Origin: Lantana camara
Lineage: Eukaryota > Streptophyta > Magnoliopsida > Lamiales > Verbenaceae
Length of the DNA: 64,000 nt
Reading direction: 5' to 3'
Assembly (NCBI GenBank): GCA_037501455.1
Contig: CM074857.1
Span: 126,343,501 to 126,407,500, forward strand
Shown here: positions 45,534 to 56,383 of the stretch, one piece after another
How positions within the stretch are numbered: the stretch's first letter is position 1
Layout: every line of letters begins with the position of its first letter
The notes under the pieces: model-generated
Told to the model about the DNA's origin: nothing
Databases searched by the model: none
The model's input: only the letters and a program-made list of their open reading frames with translations
Position numbers and translations under genes: made by a program

Positions 45534-48500
45534 TCAAGTTAGGCCGGGGGGACAGCCAACGCCTAACTTGCGTAAAGCATCATGAAGCATCCGACCGGTG
45601 GTAGCTTTGGTGAGAATGTCGACAAGCTGATCTTCGGACCGCACAAACGGTAGAGAGATAATCTCACCATCTAACTTCTCTTTGATGAAATGTCTGTCAA
45701 CTTCCACATGCTTCGTTCGATCATGCTGTATAGGGTTCTCAGATATCTGAATTGCAGCCTTGTTATCGCATCTTAAGGGACACGCTTCAGCTCGCGGAAA
45801 CCCAAGTTCTGTCATCAACTTTCTAAGCCATAGTACTTCTGACAGTCCCTTCGCAATTCCTCTAAACTCCGCCTCAGCACTTGAGAGTGATACAACCTTT
45901 TGTTTCTTACTTCTCCAAGTAACCAGATTACCTCCAACAAAGGTAAAATACCCCGAGGTTGACCTTCGGTCAACAGGGTTCCCTGCCCAATCTGCATCTG
46001 TGTATGCATCGATTTTCAAATGTTTATTCTTTTTATAAAGAACCCCTGTATCCGGTGACCCTTTCAAGTATCTCAAGATCCTCACAGCCGCTTCCATGTG
46101 GTCCTTTTGTGGTTTGTGCATGAATTGACTAACCACTCCCACTGCATACCCAATATCAGGTCGGGTATGTGACAAATAAATGAGCTTTCCCACTAGGTGC
46201 TGGTATCTCCTTTGGTCTGCTTCATCGGCTCCTTCAATAATTTTTAACCCCATGATTGGTGACTATAGGAGTATCAGCTGGTTTGCAGTCTACCATGCCC
46301 GTTTCTGCCAGAAGATCTAAGATGTACTTTCTTTGCGAGATGTAGATTCCTTGGTTTGACCTCATGACTTCGATCCCAAGAAAATACTTCAAATGTCCTA
46401 AATCCTTCATTTCAAATTCTTTGAACAAGCTCCTCCGAAGCTCTTTTATTTCCTCAACATCATCTCCAGTGATAACCATATCACCCACGTATATGATGAG
46501 ACATGTGATTTTCCCATCTCTTCTCTTTAAGAATAGAGTATGGTCTGAGTTACTCTGTTTGTATCCATACCGTTTCATTGCAACCGTGAATCTCCCAAAC
46601 CAAGCTCTTGGAGATTGCTTGAGTCCATACAATGCTTTTTTCAACCTGCACACCTCGTGAGTTCCAAACTCATGAGAGAATCCCGGTGGGCATTCCATAT
46701 ATACTTCCTCCGTTAGATCACCGTGGAGAAAGGCATTCTTGACATCAAACTGATGAAGAGGCCAATCTAGATTTGTTGCAACTGAAAACAGGACCCGTAT
46801 CGTGTCAATCTTCGCAACTGGTGAGAAAGTTTCTGCATAATCCACTCCATAGGTTTGAGTGTATCCCTTCGCCACCAGTCGAGCTTTGTACCGCTCGATC
46901 GACCCATCTGCTTTCCTTTTGACTGTGTACACCCACTTACATCTGACAGTTTTCTTATCAGACGGAAGTAGACATTTTTCCCAAGTCTCATTCTTCTTCA
47001 GGGCACTCATCTCATCATTCATGGCGGCTTTCCATTCTGGTATACTCATTGCTTCTTCCACATTTCGTGGAAGGTTGTCTGTGTAAATGGCGGCAGCAAA
47101 GGCTTTAGCGGAGTTGGTCAGACTCCCCCTGAACACTAGGATGGGTAGGTGTGAGGTAATAGTATTCTGTTTCAACAAAGTCACAATCAACAGTGACAAA
47201 CATCCGTTTGGTTCTAGGATTAGAGCAGCGGTACCCTTTCTGGTGGACCCCATACCCCACAAAGACACACTTTTCAGCACAGGGTTCAAGTTTATTGCGA
47301 TTAATTTTGGGAACATGAACAAACACTGAACATCCAAAGATTCGAGGGCTAAGAGCCAGAGCAGGCGGTATGTGAGTATAGTCACTCAGAGTTTGGATAG
47401 GAGTGCGGAAGCTTAAAATTTTAGTGGGTAGACGGTTTGTGAGGTAAGCTGCAGTGGCAACTGCTTCGGGCCAGAAGGAGCTTGGGACATGAGATTCGAG
47501 CATGAGGGCCCGGGTGATTTCTAAGAGTGACTGGTTTTTCCTTTCTGCTACCCCGTTTTGTTGAGGTGTATGAGGACAACTAGTTTGATGGATAAGCCCA
47601 TGTTGAGAAAAGAAAGTCTGCAATTTCTGAGAGACAAACTCAACCCCGTTATCTGATCGAAGTATTTTAATTTGGGCTTCAAATTGGGTTTGAATCATGT
47701 GATAAAAGTGAAGAAATTTATCAAACACTTCTGACTTGTGTTTCAAAAAATATATCCAACACATGCGGGTGCAATCATCAATAAAAACCACAAAGTACTG
47801 AAAACCCCCACCACCAATGACCGGAGCTGGGCCCCAAACATCCGAATGTATTAAAGAGAAAGGAGTTTCAATACGAGTATTATTCAAGGAGTAAGAATGT
47901 CTATGACTCTTGGCCAAAACACAAGTATCACATGATAAATTATTGCTAGAAAATTAAGGAAAAAGCTTTTTGAGATAACCCTCAGAAGGATGTCCCAGAC
48001 GGCGATGCCACAACCAGCTCTGTCTGTCAACCGTCCCTTGAGCCATTAAAGTCCGCCCCTCAGAGATCACCTCGTCAACATAGTATAAGCCATCTTGTTC
48101 AGTGCCACGCCCAATTATCTCCCTCGAACGGATATCCTGCAATACACAGAAAGAGGGATACATTACAACTCTACAATTCAGCTCTTTTGTCACATGACTA
48201 ATAGATAACAGCTTATTAGACAACGAAGGTACAAAGAGACAATTAGACAGCTTAAGGGTAGGAGTGATAGCAATGATTCCCCCACCCATTACAGACACTT
48301 CTTGACCACTAGCAATTTGCAATTTTTTTGTTTGAGGAGTTTCCGCAGAAATTATATCACTTTCATCATAATTAACCGTGTCAGTGGCACCGCAATCAAA
48401 TATCCATCGAGAATTCTTTGTCTTAGCACAATTATCCACAATATTTATTGAAGCATTATTAAACGAACCAAGACCTAAGGGGCAAGAGAGTAATTTGGCC

Positions 48501-49684
48501 CTCTCTTGCCCTATACCTGGATTCCAATCTCGATTTGAAGCAGCCTCCTTAGGAACATTTGAGAAATGTGTCAGGTTCTCCCCACTGTTGTCGCCGCCTT
48601 GCCTCGCGATGCCAGCCGCCGTTATTGCCGGTTTCCGATCATCTCCCCCGGCGTTGGTATCAGCGACGGCGGCTGTCCCCCTGTTTCTCCCCTTCTCTGG
48701 TTCTTTTCGTCCCTTGAGGTCCCACCAATCCGGGTACCCCACAAGCTCGAAGCAGTCCTTTTAGAGGTGCCCCGGTTTCCCGCAGTGGTCACACTCATAG
48801 TCGGACTTCCGCCGGTATGAAATTTCCGGCGATGAGGTCTTGGCTGGTTCTGTTCTGCGTTGGGGTCTCCGATTTGGTCCCTGAGATTTCGTCCCTTGTC
48901 CGCGTATCGCCATTCTAGCCCCTATACCCGATGATGGGTCTGTTCCGTTGGAGGTTGCCGGAGGACCGAGAATGGCTTTCCGGGCGGCTTCCCGACGGAC
49001 CTTGGCATAAGCAGCGTCAACTGAGGGTGTGGGTGACTCTCGGAGTACCTCTCGTACGATTGAATCATATTCCGGATTTAATCCAGAGAGAAATTTAAAG
49101 AGGCGGTGCTCATCTTGGATTTGGTTGAACTTGAGGATGTCTTCTGGGGATTGCATCGGATTTGGCCTTCTACGGTCGATTTCGGCCCATATACTCTTGC
49201 TGATACTGTAATACTCCTCCAAGGTATGTGATTCTTGATTTATCCTATCCGCCCGAGTCATTAAATCAAAGATCTGTAAGCTATCTTCACCGGATTGATA
49301 TGTGACTGATAGCCCGTTCCAGAGGTCCTTTGCAGTCGGGTAGTGGATGAACTGTGTGACAAGAGATGGTTCAATTGCTTGTGTTATCCACGAAAAAACC
49401 TGGAGATCTCTTTGCTTCCAGGATTGATATGATTCGTCCGTTTCCGCCGGAGGTGCGGGATGTCCGGTTAGATGACTGAGACGTCTTCGCGCACCGATGG
49501 CGATTTCGAGCATCCGTGCCCATAGAACATAATTATTGTTGTTTAATTTCAGATCGATAGTCACGTGGCTATCGGAATTTGATTGGGTTTGCGTTTTGTG
49601 TTGTTGCAGGATCTTAGCAATCTGTTGCGATAGAACAGTTGCTGCTTCGGACAGTGCCGGTAACGAGGTTTCTTCGTCGCTCAT
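45534..49684 (-). pseudogene. Copia Gag-Pol polyprotein, broken in four places
   Basis: In minus-strand order: Gag (49684-48764) is cut by a stop at 48761-48763 inside the zinc knuckle (CDHCGKPGHL, then stop, then KDC). The frame resumes in phase with protease (FDCGATD, with Cys where Ser is usual) and the integrase zinc region (WLWHRRLGHPSEG). A second stop follows at 47954-47956. The integrase core then runs to about 47110 (DVWGPAP, SDNGVEFVS, HTPQQNGVAERKNQ). A frameshift near 47120 leads to reverse transcriptase (47385-46234), and another near 46240 leads to RNase H (46253-45534). The RT active site reads YVGDM, the first Asp of YVDD being Gly at 46483-46485. Any one of these should prevent autonomous movement. 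Confidence 0.93.
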
Positions 49685-49757
49685 GTCATCCGGTTAGTGT
49701 GTACGGCATATGATGATGCCAATCAACGATCTTCAAGATCGTGTGGCTCTGATGCCA

Positions 49758-49948
49758 TGTTGATTTGAGTATACGAAATAGAGAGGAAATATTGAATTCA
49801 TTATCTCGAGACTATTGTTCTGTATGAATTAGGTTACAAAGCTGAAGGATAAATAAGCTCAAAATCCCTATACAATCGGACTAGATTGGCACAAAATAAC
49901 TCCTGATTCTATGGGACTCAATATTTCCCATATTTATCTATTCCAACA
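49758..49948 (-). repeat. 5' LTR of the minus-strand copia element
   Basis: 191 bp. It is the 5' LTR in the element's own orientation, directly followed (to the left on plus) by the tRNA-Met-type primer site. Confidence 0.94.
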
Positions 49949-50511
49949 GAAACATATTGGGATTGTGGAGTTTTTCGTTCAAAAGCTCCAATTTACATTA
50001 AAAATGCACATCCAAGAGTAGTTAAATAGTGTCTTCAAGAACAAATTATAGTAAAAAATACTCTTTTGTTATGAAACTTTCTAACTTGACTCCATATATA
50101 TATATATCCAACATATACTTTTGAGTTAATGATCATTGTCACGATATGTCCACCCCTAATGTTATACAATTACCCTCATTAATTTTATTTTAAATTGAGC
50201 TTGACTGAACTTAAATTAGTAATTGTACGGATAGCACGCATGTGCAGTCAAGGTCGATGATTGATCAATCCAAATAACTAGCTATGTATGACATGATTCA
50301 TGCACTTTTATATATACAAACATTATAATACTGACGTTTTTTTTCTTTCATTCAACACGCGGAAAAGGTTGGATACAGCCGATAAAGAGAAGGTACTGCA
50401 ATGAGTTATTTTCAAATGTTTCCATGCAACATAGGATTGGTCAAATTTGGAAAAATTAACTTTCAATTCTCAACTACAACAGTACTAAAGCACACAACAA
50501 CATTGGTAGAA

Positions 50512-51053
50512 GGGTAAATTACAGATTCCCCCCGATCCTTTGCTCCTTAGGGCGGATTGCCCCCTATCCTTTGATTTTGGGCGATTTGCCCCCTAACCTT
50601 TGAAAAATATCACACTTAACCCCTTTGAACACAATTTGACCGTAGATTTCTCTTTTGTCACGGCGATCCAAGCTTCAAGACCACCGCCATGGTGTTCGTC
50701 TCTCAAAGGACGACAAAACCCATACCCCGCTCGACTTTCTTAGCAGCCAAAATCTTCGTTCGTTGTGCGTCGTATTTAACCAATGATTTTTGCATCCTCG
50801 GTTATCGAATTTTCATTTCGAGACCATTGTTGTATTTCTTGCGTCGAGAGCTTCAATTTGATATACAATATCAACACATTGGAAATTAGATTTATACAGA
50901 TTTGTTTTGTTAAAGTTTGTTCAAAGGAGTTAAGTGTGATATTTTTCAAATGTTAGGGGACGGATCGCCCAAAATCAAAGGATATGGGGCAATCCGCCCT
51001 AAAGAGCGCGGGGGGGGGGGGGGGGGGGGGGGGGGGGAATCTGTAATTTACCC
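50512..51053. mobile_element. Mutator-type MITE with 9-bp target duplication
   Basis: A 542-bp element with long inverted ends: GGGTAAATTACAGATTC at left and its exact inverse GAATCTGTAATTTACCC at right. Similarity continues for about 115 bp through TCCTTTGATTTTGGGCGAT and ATATCACACTTAA. A perfect 9-bp direct repeat, TTGGTAGAA, is at 50503-50511 and 51054-51062, the size diagnostic of Mutator-like insertions. The interior (50640-50900) has higher GC and a 66-codon frame of no recognised family, perhaps a captured host fragment. The right arm holds the 28-base G run. It lies within the duplicated glutaredoxin flank and is absent from the copy at 16.6 kb. Confidence 0.92.
51010..51037 (+). repeat. 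Homopolymer run of 28 G
   Basis: An uninterrupted G run in the right arm of the MULE-MITE, where the left arm has only six C (CCCCCC at 50529-50534). It is a G-quadruplex candidate and an assembly-risk site. Confidence 0.9.
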
Positions 51054-51862
51054 TTGGTAGAAGACACATCAGACTGATCAGACAGAGAGCACACCACACC
51101 TAAGTAATCGGATGTGAGTTGATGTTGAGAAGGCCCAATAGAAACTCGTCATTAGTAAGCCCAACCCAACGTCCAATGTAAGCCTACACAAGTCATGAGG
51201 GCCCAGCCCAAAGTCAATAATTTGTATTTATCTAAAAAGGGCCGTCAATGGGTCATTTTAATTGAATCCGATCCGAATCTAGTTATAAATATTCGTTACC
51301 CGAAATAAATAAACTGAATATAAAATTTATGAATTCAAACCCGAATTTATCTATAATATTTAATTAAATGAATTATTTACTAGTACAGAATATTATGTAA
51401 AAGGATGAAAATAGTTTTCTTATTGGATTCGATTCCAAAATCTACGAATCCGAACTACCTAGATTCATATTGACATGTGCGACCTAAGGCGTGAAAAGCG
51501 TTTCTTAAATAGGCCCGATTACAATTTCCAAAATATTAATGGGCCCCATTGTGGCCCAACATATTTCCTTGCATTTAAGGCCTCCACTCTCTCACCTCGG
51601 CCTTTGTCAGCAGCAACGGTCGGCTCTCCCGCTCCTGTTTATTCCATCAAAGTTCTCTACTTCTCTCCAGTTTCATTAACTCCTTTTGCAACTATGTGAA
51701 TTGTGAACTATAATGATACCTATCATCCACTTAAAAAACAAAAATACAATTATTGGAATAAAAGTTTTGTCTATTTCAACGAATTTTGACCTTCACAAAA
51801 TTATGTTAATGATAAATTGGATACTTACAAAAAATCCTATTTACTTATAAAAATATTAAATT

Positions 51863-52876
51863 AACATCAAATAAATTTCGTCCACGGTTTAAAAATCAGG
51901 ACCAAAATCAAATAAGGACATTTTTAAAGGACGGAAAATAATATTTCCCCTTTTAACGTTTTACCATTATAATTTATACTCTTCTACTTGCATAACCTTT
52001 TTTTGCATACAGTCCAAAAGTAAGTTTTCAAAAATTTCGGGTTAAACGTTTTTTATACTCCAATATTTGGAACATTTTACATTTTGATATCCAACAATTA
52101 AATTTTGGGATAATTGGGACTTTTCTTTTTTTTTTATTTCGCTTTAATGTCCAATCCCAAAAATAGAATATTTTGGTAAAAGTACCACATGTGACATACA
52201 CATGAGTTTTTTAAGTACAGATTGGTTGTTTTAATTAATTTATTTACATATTAAAATTTTGAAAAAATAAAAAAATAAAAATAAAATCTGTTCTTCCCCT
52301 TCTTAAGTCGATTCTCTTGAAATCCCCTTTTTCTCTTATTGATTCTCAAGGTTAGTCCTCACCACAAATCACAAAAGAAAAGATCATCCGCATGGATACA
52401 ATACTAGTGAAGAATCAATCTCGCTTTCAAGGCAGGAGGAGGAGCGACTGAAATATTGCATATTTCTAGCTACAACTTGGAATTGTATATTCAACAAAAG
52501 TAATGGTGGTAATACTGGTGATAGAGGTGGTGGCGGTGGCTTGGTGGTGGTGGCCGGCGGGGGAAAAAAGAGAAAGAATGCAAGAAAGGTTATTGGCGGC
52601 CGGTGGAAACTCTTGAGATCTTGGAGGAAACGGTGTGGAAATTATAGGGAAAAGATGAGTTGTTGCTTTCTTGATGTTAATCTCCTGAAAACTCTTAAGT
52701 TCAAATTTAAAATTCCTTTTAGTTTATAAATATAAGTTTATATATATTTATCTTTTTAATTTTCTTAAATTTATATGCATAAAGTTTTGTAAATTAACAG
52801 CAAAAGTTAGTAACTAAAAGTCTAAACTTGTGCATTTTTTTTTTAAACATTTAATTGTACATATAATGATTAAAAA

Positions 52877-52884
<8 letters not shown>
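51863..52884. other. Spacer with an unrecognised gene-like fragment
   Basis: Mostly AT-rich. At 52370-52735 the composition changes (GGTGGTGGCGGTGG and an Arg/Lys-rich frame at 52541-52729). I recognise no family, there is no upstream ATG context of note, and I do not call a gene. Confidence 0.35.

Positions 52885-52931
<47 letters not shown>
52885..52931. repeat. AT microsatellite
   Basis: About 23 AT units following a poly-A run. Confidence 0.9.
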
Positions 52932-52934
<3 letters not shown>

Positions 52935-53516
52935 ATCAACAGATAAGATTAATCGAATCTGAAATGGTCGTTTTAATTACACTAGTAACTTTTTGTACAT
53001 TCGGTGCGTGTGTATCGAAATAATTATCATTATTTAATTTTTTTGAAATTAAATTATTCTTATTAATGTATGTTTTATAATTATTTTTAATATAATTATT
53101 GAATTATATAAATAAACGTGATAATATTAGGCCTAGATTGTAGAGCTGTAAGTTGTTGAAGATGTCTCGGATATCATACTAGTTCGATCACCTGTGAGAT
53201 TTTTTCATCTGTCTATCCTAGGATGCAAAGTATTGTTAAGCCCTGATTCACTGCAGTTGACCTTCTCTCCTCTTGATGACATATGAAAGTACTATACTAA
53301 AACATGCAATTCTTCTTGGAGAAGATAGTTGCAATGCTAATATAACGTTTTTCTTAACCTCGATGCATATTTTGATTAATGTACATTGACATTAGGGTTT
53401 CATAACAACAATATAATGGGTTGATCGTTGATATTTTATACTGCATTTAAGTATTGCGCTTTTCTAGCCTCGTGTTTCCACCATATTTTTTACCCAACAA
53501 ATTCTTATGAGGTTGC
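52932..53516. other. Intergenic spacer, no gene seen
   Basis: ACTAGTAACTTTTTGTAC at about 52980 resembles a minus-strand Helitron 3' end, but no matching 5' end was found. There is no coding potential. Confidence 0.45.
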
Positions 53517-53589
53517 CAACAGGGGTTGATACTAGAGGTTAAAGGGTTGATTCTCTACGGTAATAAAATTGGGTTCGAATCTCTCTGAT

Positions 53590-54826
53590 CAGTGGCGGAG
53601 CCACCTTGTCTTGAGGGGATACAATTGACCCCCCTCAACTTTTATTTTTTTTTAATTATTATATGTATATATTTTTTGGGTTGAAATTTTATTATTATTT
53701 GTATATGTAATTTTATGGAATTTTTTATTATTGACCCCCCTCACCAAAATTAAAATTAACATTAGTTGGGGTCAATATAGTAAATTATTAATAATTGAGA
53801 CCATACAAATTGAAATTTTTTAGGTTTCAATTTTAGTTGGACTTTAATTTCTAACTCAAGACCCAACCAATTGTTGAATCAAACTCCTCCAATCAAATTC
53901 AGTTATATTTCAACCCATATTTCATCTCCTCTCCGCTATATACACAACAATAAAATCAAACTCCTTCAATCGCCTTCATAATTATCGTTTAGACATTTAT
54001 TTTTAATTTGTTTGTCGACTGGACTTTCTTTTTTTTTATTTTTTTATTTTACAATTGAATATAAATTTAAAATTAATTTTACTTTTTTTATATTTTAACT
54101 AAGGTTTATTTTATCAATTATCAATATGGATAAGTTTCTCATCATAAAACTAAAAGATTTGATTCAATCAGTTCGGCCTCCTCAAAAAAGTAAAAAACAA
54201 GAACAAGAGGATACGAATCGATTCAAACGTTTTACAGAGGTAAACTCACAGTTGCTTACTAATCTAGCTTGCTTGAGTCCCGTTGATTTATTTGTCTCTT
54301 TTAACAAAGAACGTCGAATTCAGTTAACCAAATTTTATCTAGTAGAATTCTCTAATGTCCAAATATCAATACTGAGAACTATATTATTAATATGAGATCA
54401 GATGAAGTCTTCTCTAAATTGAAAGAGATTGGTGATTTTGCTCGAAAATTGGTGCAGACAAAGAAAAATGATGTATATTCACTTGTATACTTGCTTCTAA
54501 GATTGACTTTAATTCTACCAGTTACAACAATTACAATGGAAAGAGCATTTTCTACAATGAAATACATCAAAAATCGGTTGAGAAATAGGATAGACAACAA
54601 ATGGTTGAATGATTGTTTGATTACATATATTAAAAATGATATAGTTAACAGTGTTTCCAATTATTTAATTATGCATCGTTTTTAAATATGGTTAACCGAT
54701 GTGGACATTTGTGAGATACAAACTTGTAAGTACTTTAAAAAAAATAGTTGAATTTAATTTGTTTTTTTTTTTTTAGTATTATGCTTTAGTCGACCCCCCT
54801 CAATGAAATTTCTGGCTCCGCCACTG
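53590..54826 (+). mobile_element. Deleted hAT transposon
   Basis: A 1237-bp element with inverted ends CAGTGGCGGAGCCA and TGGCTCCGCCACTG, perfect over 14 bp and extending to a subterminal GACCCCCCTCAA. The flanks are TCTCTGAT (53582-53589) and CCTCTGAT (54827-54834), an 8-bp target duplication with one mismatch, typical of hAT. It retains only the 3' part of a transposase gene. Confidence 0.88.
54126..54685 (+). pseudogene. hAT transposase, C-terminal remnant (TTF/zinc-finger MYM type)
   Basis: 54126-54395 encodes an MDKFL start-like segment (KPPQKSKK-like basic stretch) joined to a region ending VEFSNVQISIL. A frameshift near 54370 moves to the frame ending at 54685, with GDFARKLVQTKK, YLLLRLTLILPVTT, MERAFSTMKYIKNRLRNR and WLNDCLITYI. 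The latter is the hAT C-terminal dimerisation domain found in plant TTF-type zinc-finger transposases. The N-terminal zinc finger and catalytic RNase H fold are deleted, so it cannot act alone. Confidence 0.87.
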
Positions 54827-54856
54827 CCTCTGATCATTTATGTGGGTGTGTGTTTA

Positions 54857-55250
54857 CCTAATAATTAGATGTTTGGTAAGTTGAAAGAACTAATCTAACA
54901 GTAATATTATTTTATATAAATACAATTGTGGGAGAATATATAATTTACATAGTGTAATATATAATAGTATAGATTCATAATACATATGAATTATTCTGCT
55001 TTGCATAAGTTTAAAAAGAAAAAAAAAAAAAAAAACTTTGTTTCCACGAATTATTTAACATTTTATTTTATTACTTTTGAAAGTTAATTTAAAAAAAAAA
55101 AAAAGTAATAAGAAATAAATCTTTTTATAACTTATATTTTTTTTGGTAAAAATATGATTATAACTTATATGTTGGAGAGTTGGAGAATTAAAGGAGATCA
55201 AATTTATATGAAAGATAATTAAGATTATTTGCACAAAAAAAAAAAAAAAG
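54857..55250. other. Spacer upstream of the intact DUF295 gene
   Basis: AT-rich with several poly-A/T tracts (55020-55036, 55091-55103, 55239-55251). No gene. Confidence 0.5.
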
Positions 55251-55252
55251 AA

Positions 55253-55468
55253 AGAAAAATCAAGAGTTAGAGATTTAGATAACAACAAAAGACAAATCCC
55301 TTTGGAATTAGAAAAACGTCAAAATTTAAATCCTATAAATACCACCACTTTGTAATAACTAATATGTTCTCACAATTAATGTTGTGGCCGCTCGCCTTTT
55401 CTTCCCTGTGATCCGAAAGGAACAATTTCTTGCTTTTGCCTCCGACAAACTTCGTACTTCGTCTTCAG
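55253..55468 (+). promoter_or_regulatory. Promoter and 5' leader exon of the intact DUF295 gene
   Basis: TCCTATAAATACCACC (55330-55345) supplies a TATA box. The leader continues to a splice donor after GTCTTCAG at 55468 (gtatgtgcg). The whole block is duplicated at 63653-63830, which shows its 5' limit is at least 55253. The acceptor is at 56359, giving an intron of about 890 bp. Confidence 0.6.
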
Positions 55469-55573
55469 GTATGTGCGACTTACTTTGTTTACTGACAAAT
55501 TCTGGAATTAGTTGTCTTCGTGTTCTTTAAGATTTCGTATATACATGTGATGCAATTATCCAAGTTAAGATTT

Positions 55574-56017
55574 TGTTATAGATCAAAGCTCATCCCATGA
55601 ATAGTCTGGAAGGAGAGAAAGCTCATTTGGCTATAAACCCCACATTAATTTTCCATTCTCTTACATTGGTTCAGGGTCACGACAATCGATCCCCCTTAAG
55701 GACCAACGTCCTCGTTGATCACAGTTAGGTTGGTCACGGCTAGTTCCTCTAGGCCACCACTCTGTGGACCAACATCCTCGTTGATCACAGTTAGGTTGGT
55801 CAGGACTAGCTCCTCTAGGCCACCACTCCATGGACCAACACGGTTAGTTCCTCTAGGCCACCACTCTGTGGGTCACCATTCCGAGCTGGTTCTGATACCA
55901 ATTGTTATAAACCAAACAAGAGAGTTCGAAGGAGAGAGAACCCATTTGTCTATAAACCCCACACCAATTGCTCATACAATCGATGTGGGACAAGTTAATT
56001 AGTCCAAGGTCATGACA
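55574..56017 (-). mobile_element. TRIM (miniature LTR retrotransposon) in the DUF295 leader intron
   Basis: Terminal direct repeats at 55574-55684 (111 bp) and 55903-56017 (115 bp) begin TGTTATA and end with GTCACGACA and GTCATGACA. They share GGAGAGA...CTATAAACCCCACA. The 5-bp target duplication GATTT stands at 55569-55573 and 56018-56022. On the minus strand a primer site TGGTATCAGAACC lies two bases inside the 5' LTR, and an AAGGGGGATCGAT polypurine tract precedes the 3' LTR. The 218-bp interior is non-coding and holds three tandem units of about 60-77 bp (CTCTAGGCCACCACTC in each). All of this matches the TRIM definition. Confidence 0.9.
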
Positions 56018-56383
56018 GATTTAAGCTGTAAGTTTATGTTAATTATGTGTATTCACAGTTTGTCGAATCTCATGTTGCCTCGTATTGTCTCATGGGTCAG
56101 CAAGAATTGTTAGGTCGGTTAGTTGAATATTTCCGCAAATCTGAATCCTGGAAATTGGCGTAGGCCTTTTGGATTTGGGAATTCTAAGCAGACTTTCAAT
56201 TTAGGGTTTTAATGATTTGTGTTGTGTTAGTAGGTAATAGATCAAAACTGTAATTAAGGTGTGTTATTTTGTGCTTGTTTGTAAATTTCGTTATACTTTA
56301 ATTTTGTTGTTCTTAATTCTTGTAAAAGAGTGTTAATCTGGGCATACTTGTTGATGCAGGCAGCTCTAATCAAATTTACTGGG

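Larger units (their letters stand above)
45336..49948 (-). mobile_element. Ty1/copia LTR retrotransposon, minus strand, defective
   Basis: LTRs of 191 bp at 45336-45526 and 49758-49948 begin TGTTGATTTG and end ATTCCAACA (plus-strand view). They differ at two positions (ATAACTAAG/ATAAATAAG and GATTTTATG/GATTCTATG). The 5-bp target duplication GAAAC is at 45331-45335 and 49949-49953. On the minus strand the primer site TGGCATCAGAGCC follows the 5' LTR, and the polypurine tract AACTTGAGGGGGAG precedes the 3' LTR. It sits inside the duplicated glutaredoxin flank, so insertion came after that duplication. Confidence 0.96.
44700..51862 (+). repeat. Rearranged, insertion-laden duplicate of the glutaredoxin-2 3' region
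   Basis: Homology to 15565-17225 runs in pieces. 44700-45057 matches 15810-16115; 45061-45180 then steps back to match 15562-15680 (gene end and 3'UTR). 45270-45335 plus 49954-50511 match 15935-16640, and 51063-51240 plus 51470-51862 match 16640-17225. The gaps are the copia element, the MULE-MITE and a short unmatched piece. Host sequence is therefore about 2 kb, swollen to 7 kb, with a partial tandem duplication at its start. Confidence 0.8.
53517..54856 (+). mobile_element. SINE interrupted by a hAT element
   Basis: The pieces 53517-53589 and 54835-54856 together resemble the SINE at 4361-4466. They share CAACAGGGGTTG, AGGGTTGATTCTC, a box B-like GGGTTCGAATC (53571-53581) and a TGTGGGTGTGTGT end region. 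The hAT derivative (53590-54826) sits within it, its 8-bp duplication being made of SINE sequence. No A tail or target duplication is recognisable, so this copy is older than the one at 4.36 kb. Confidence 0.65.
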
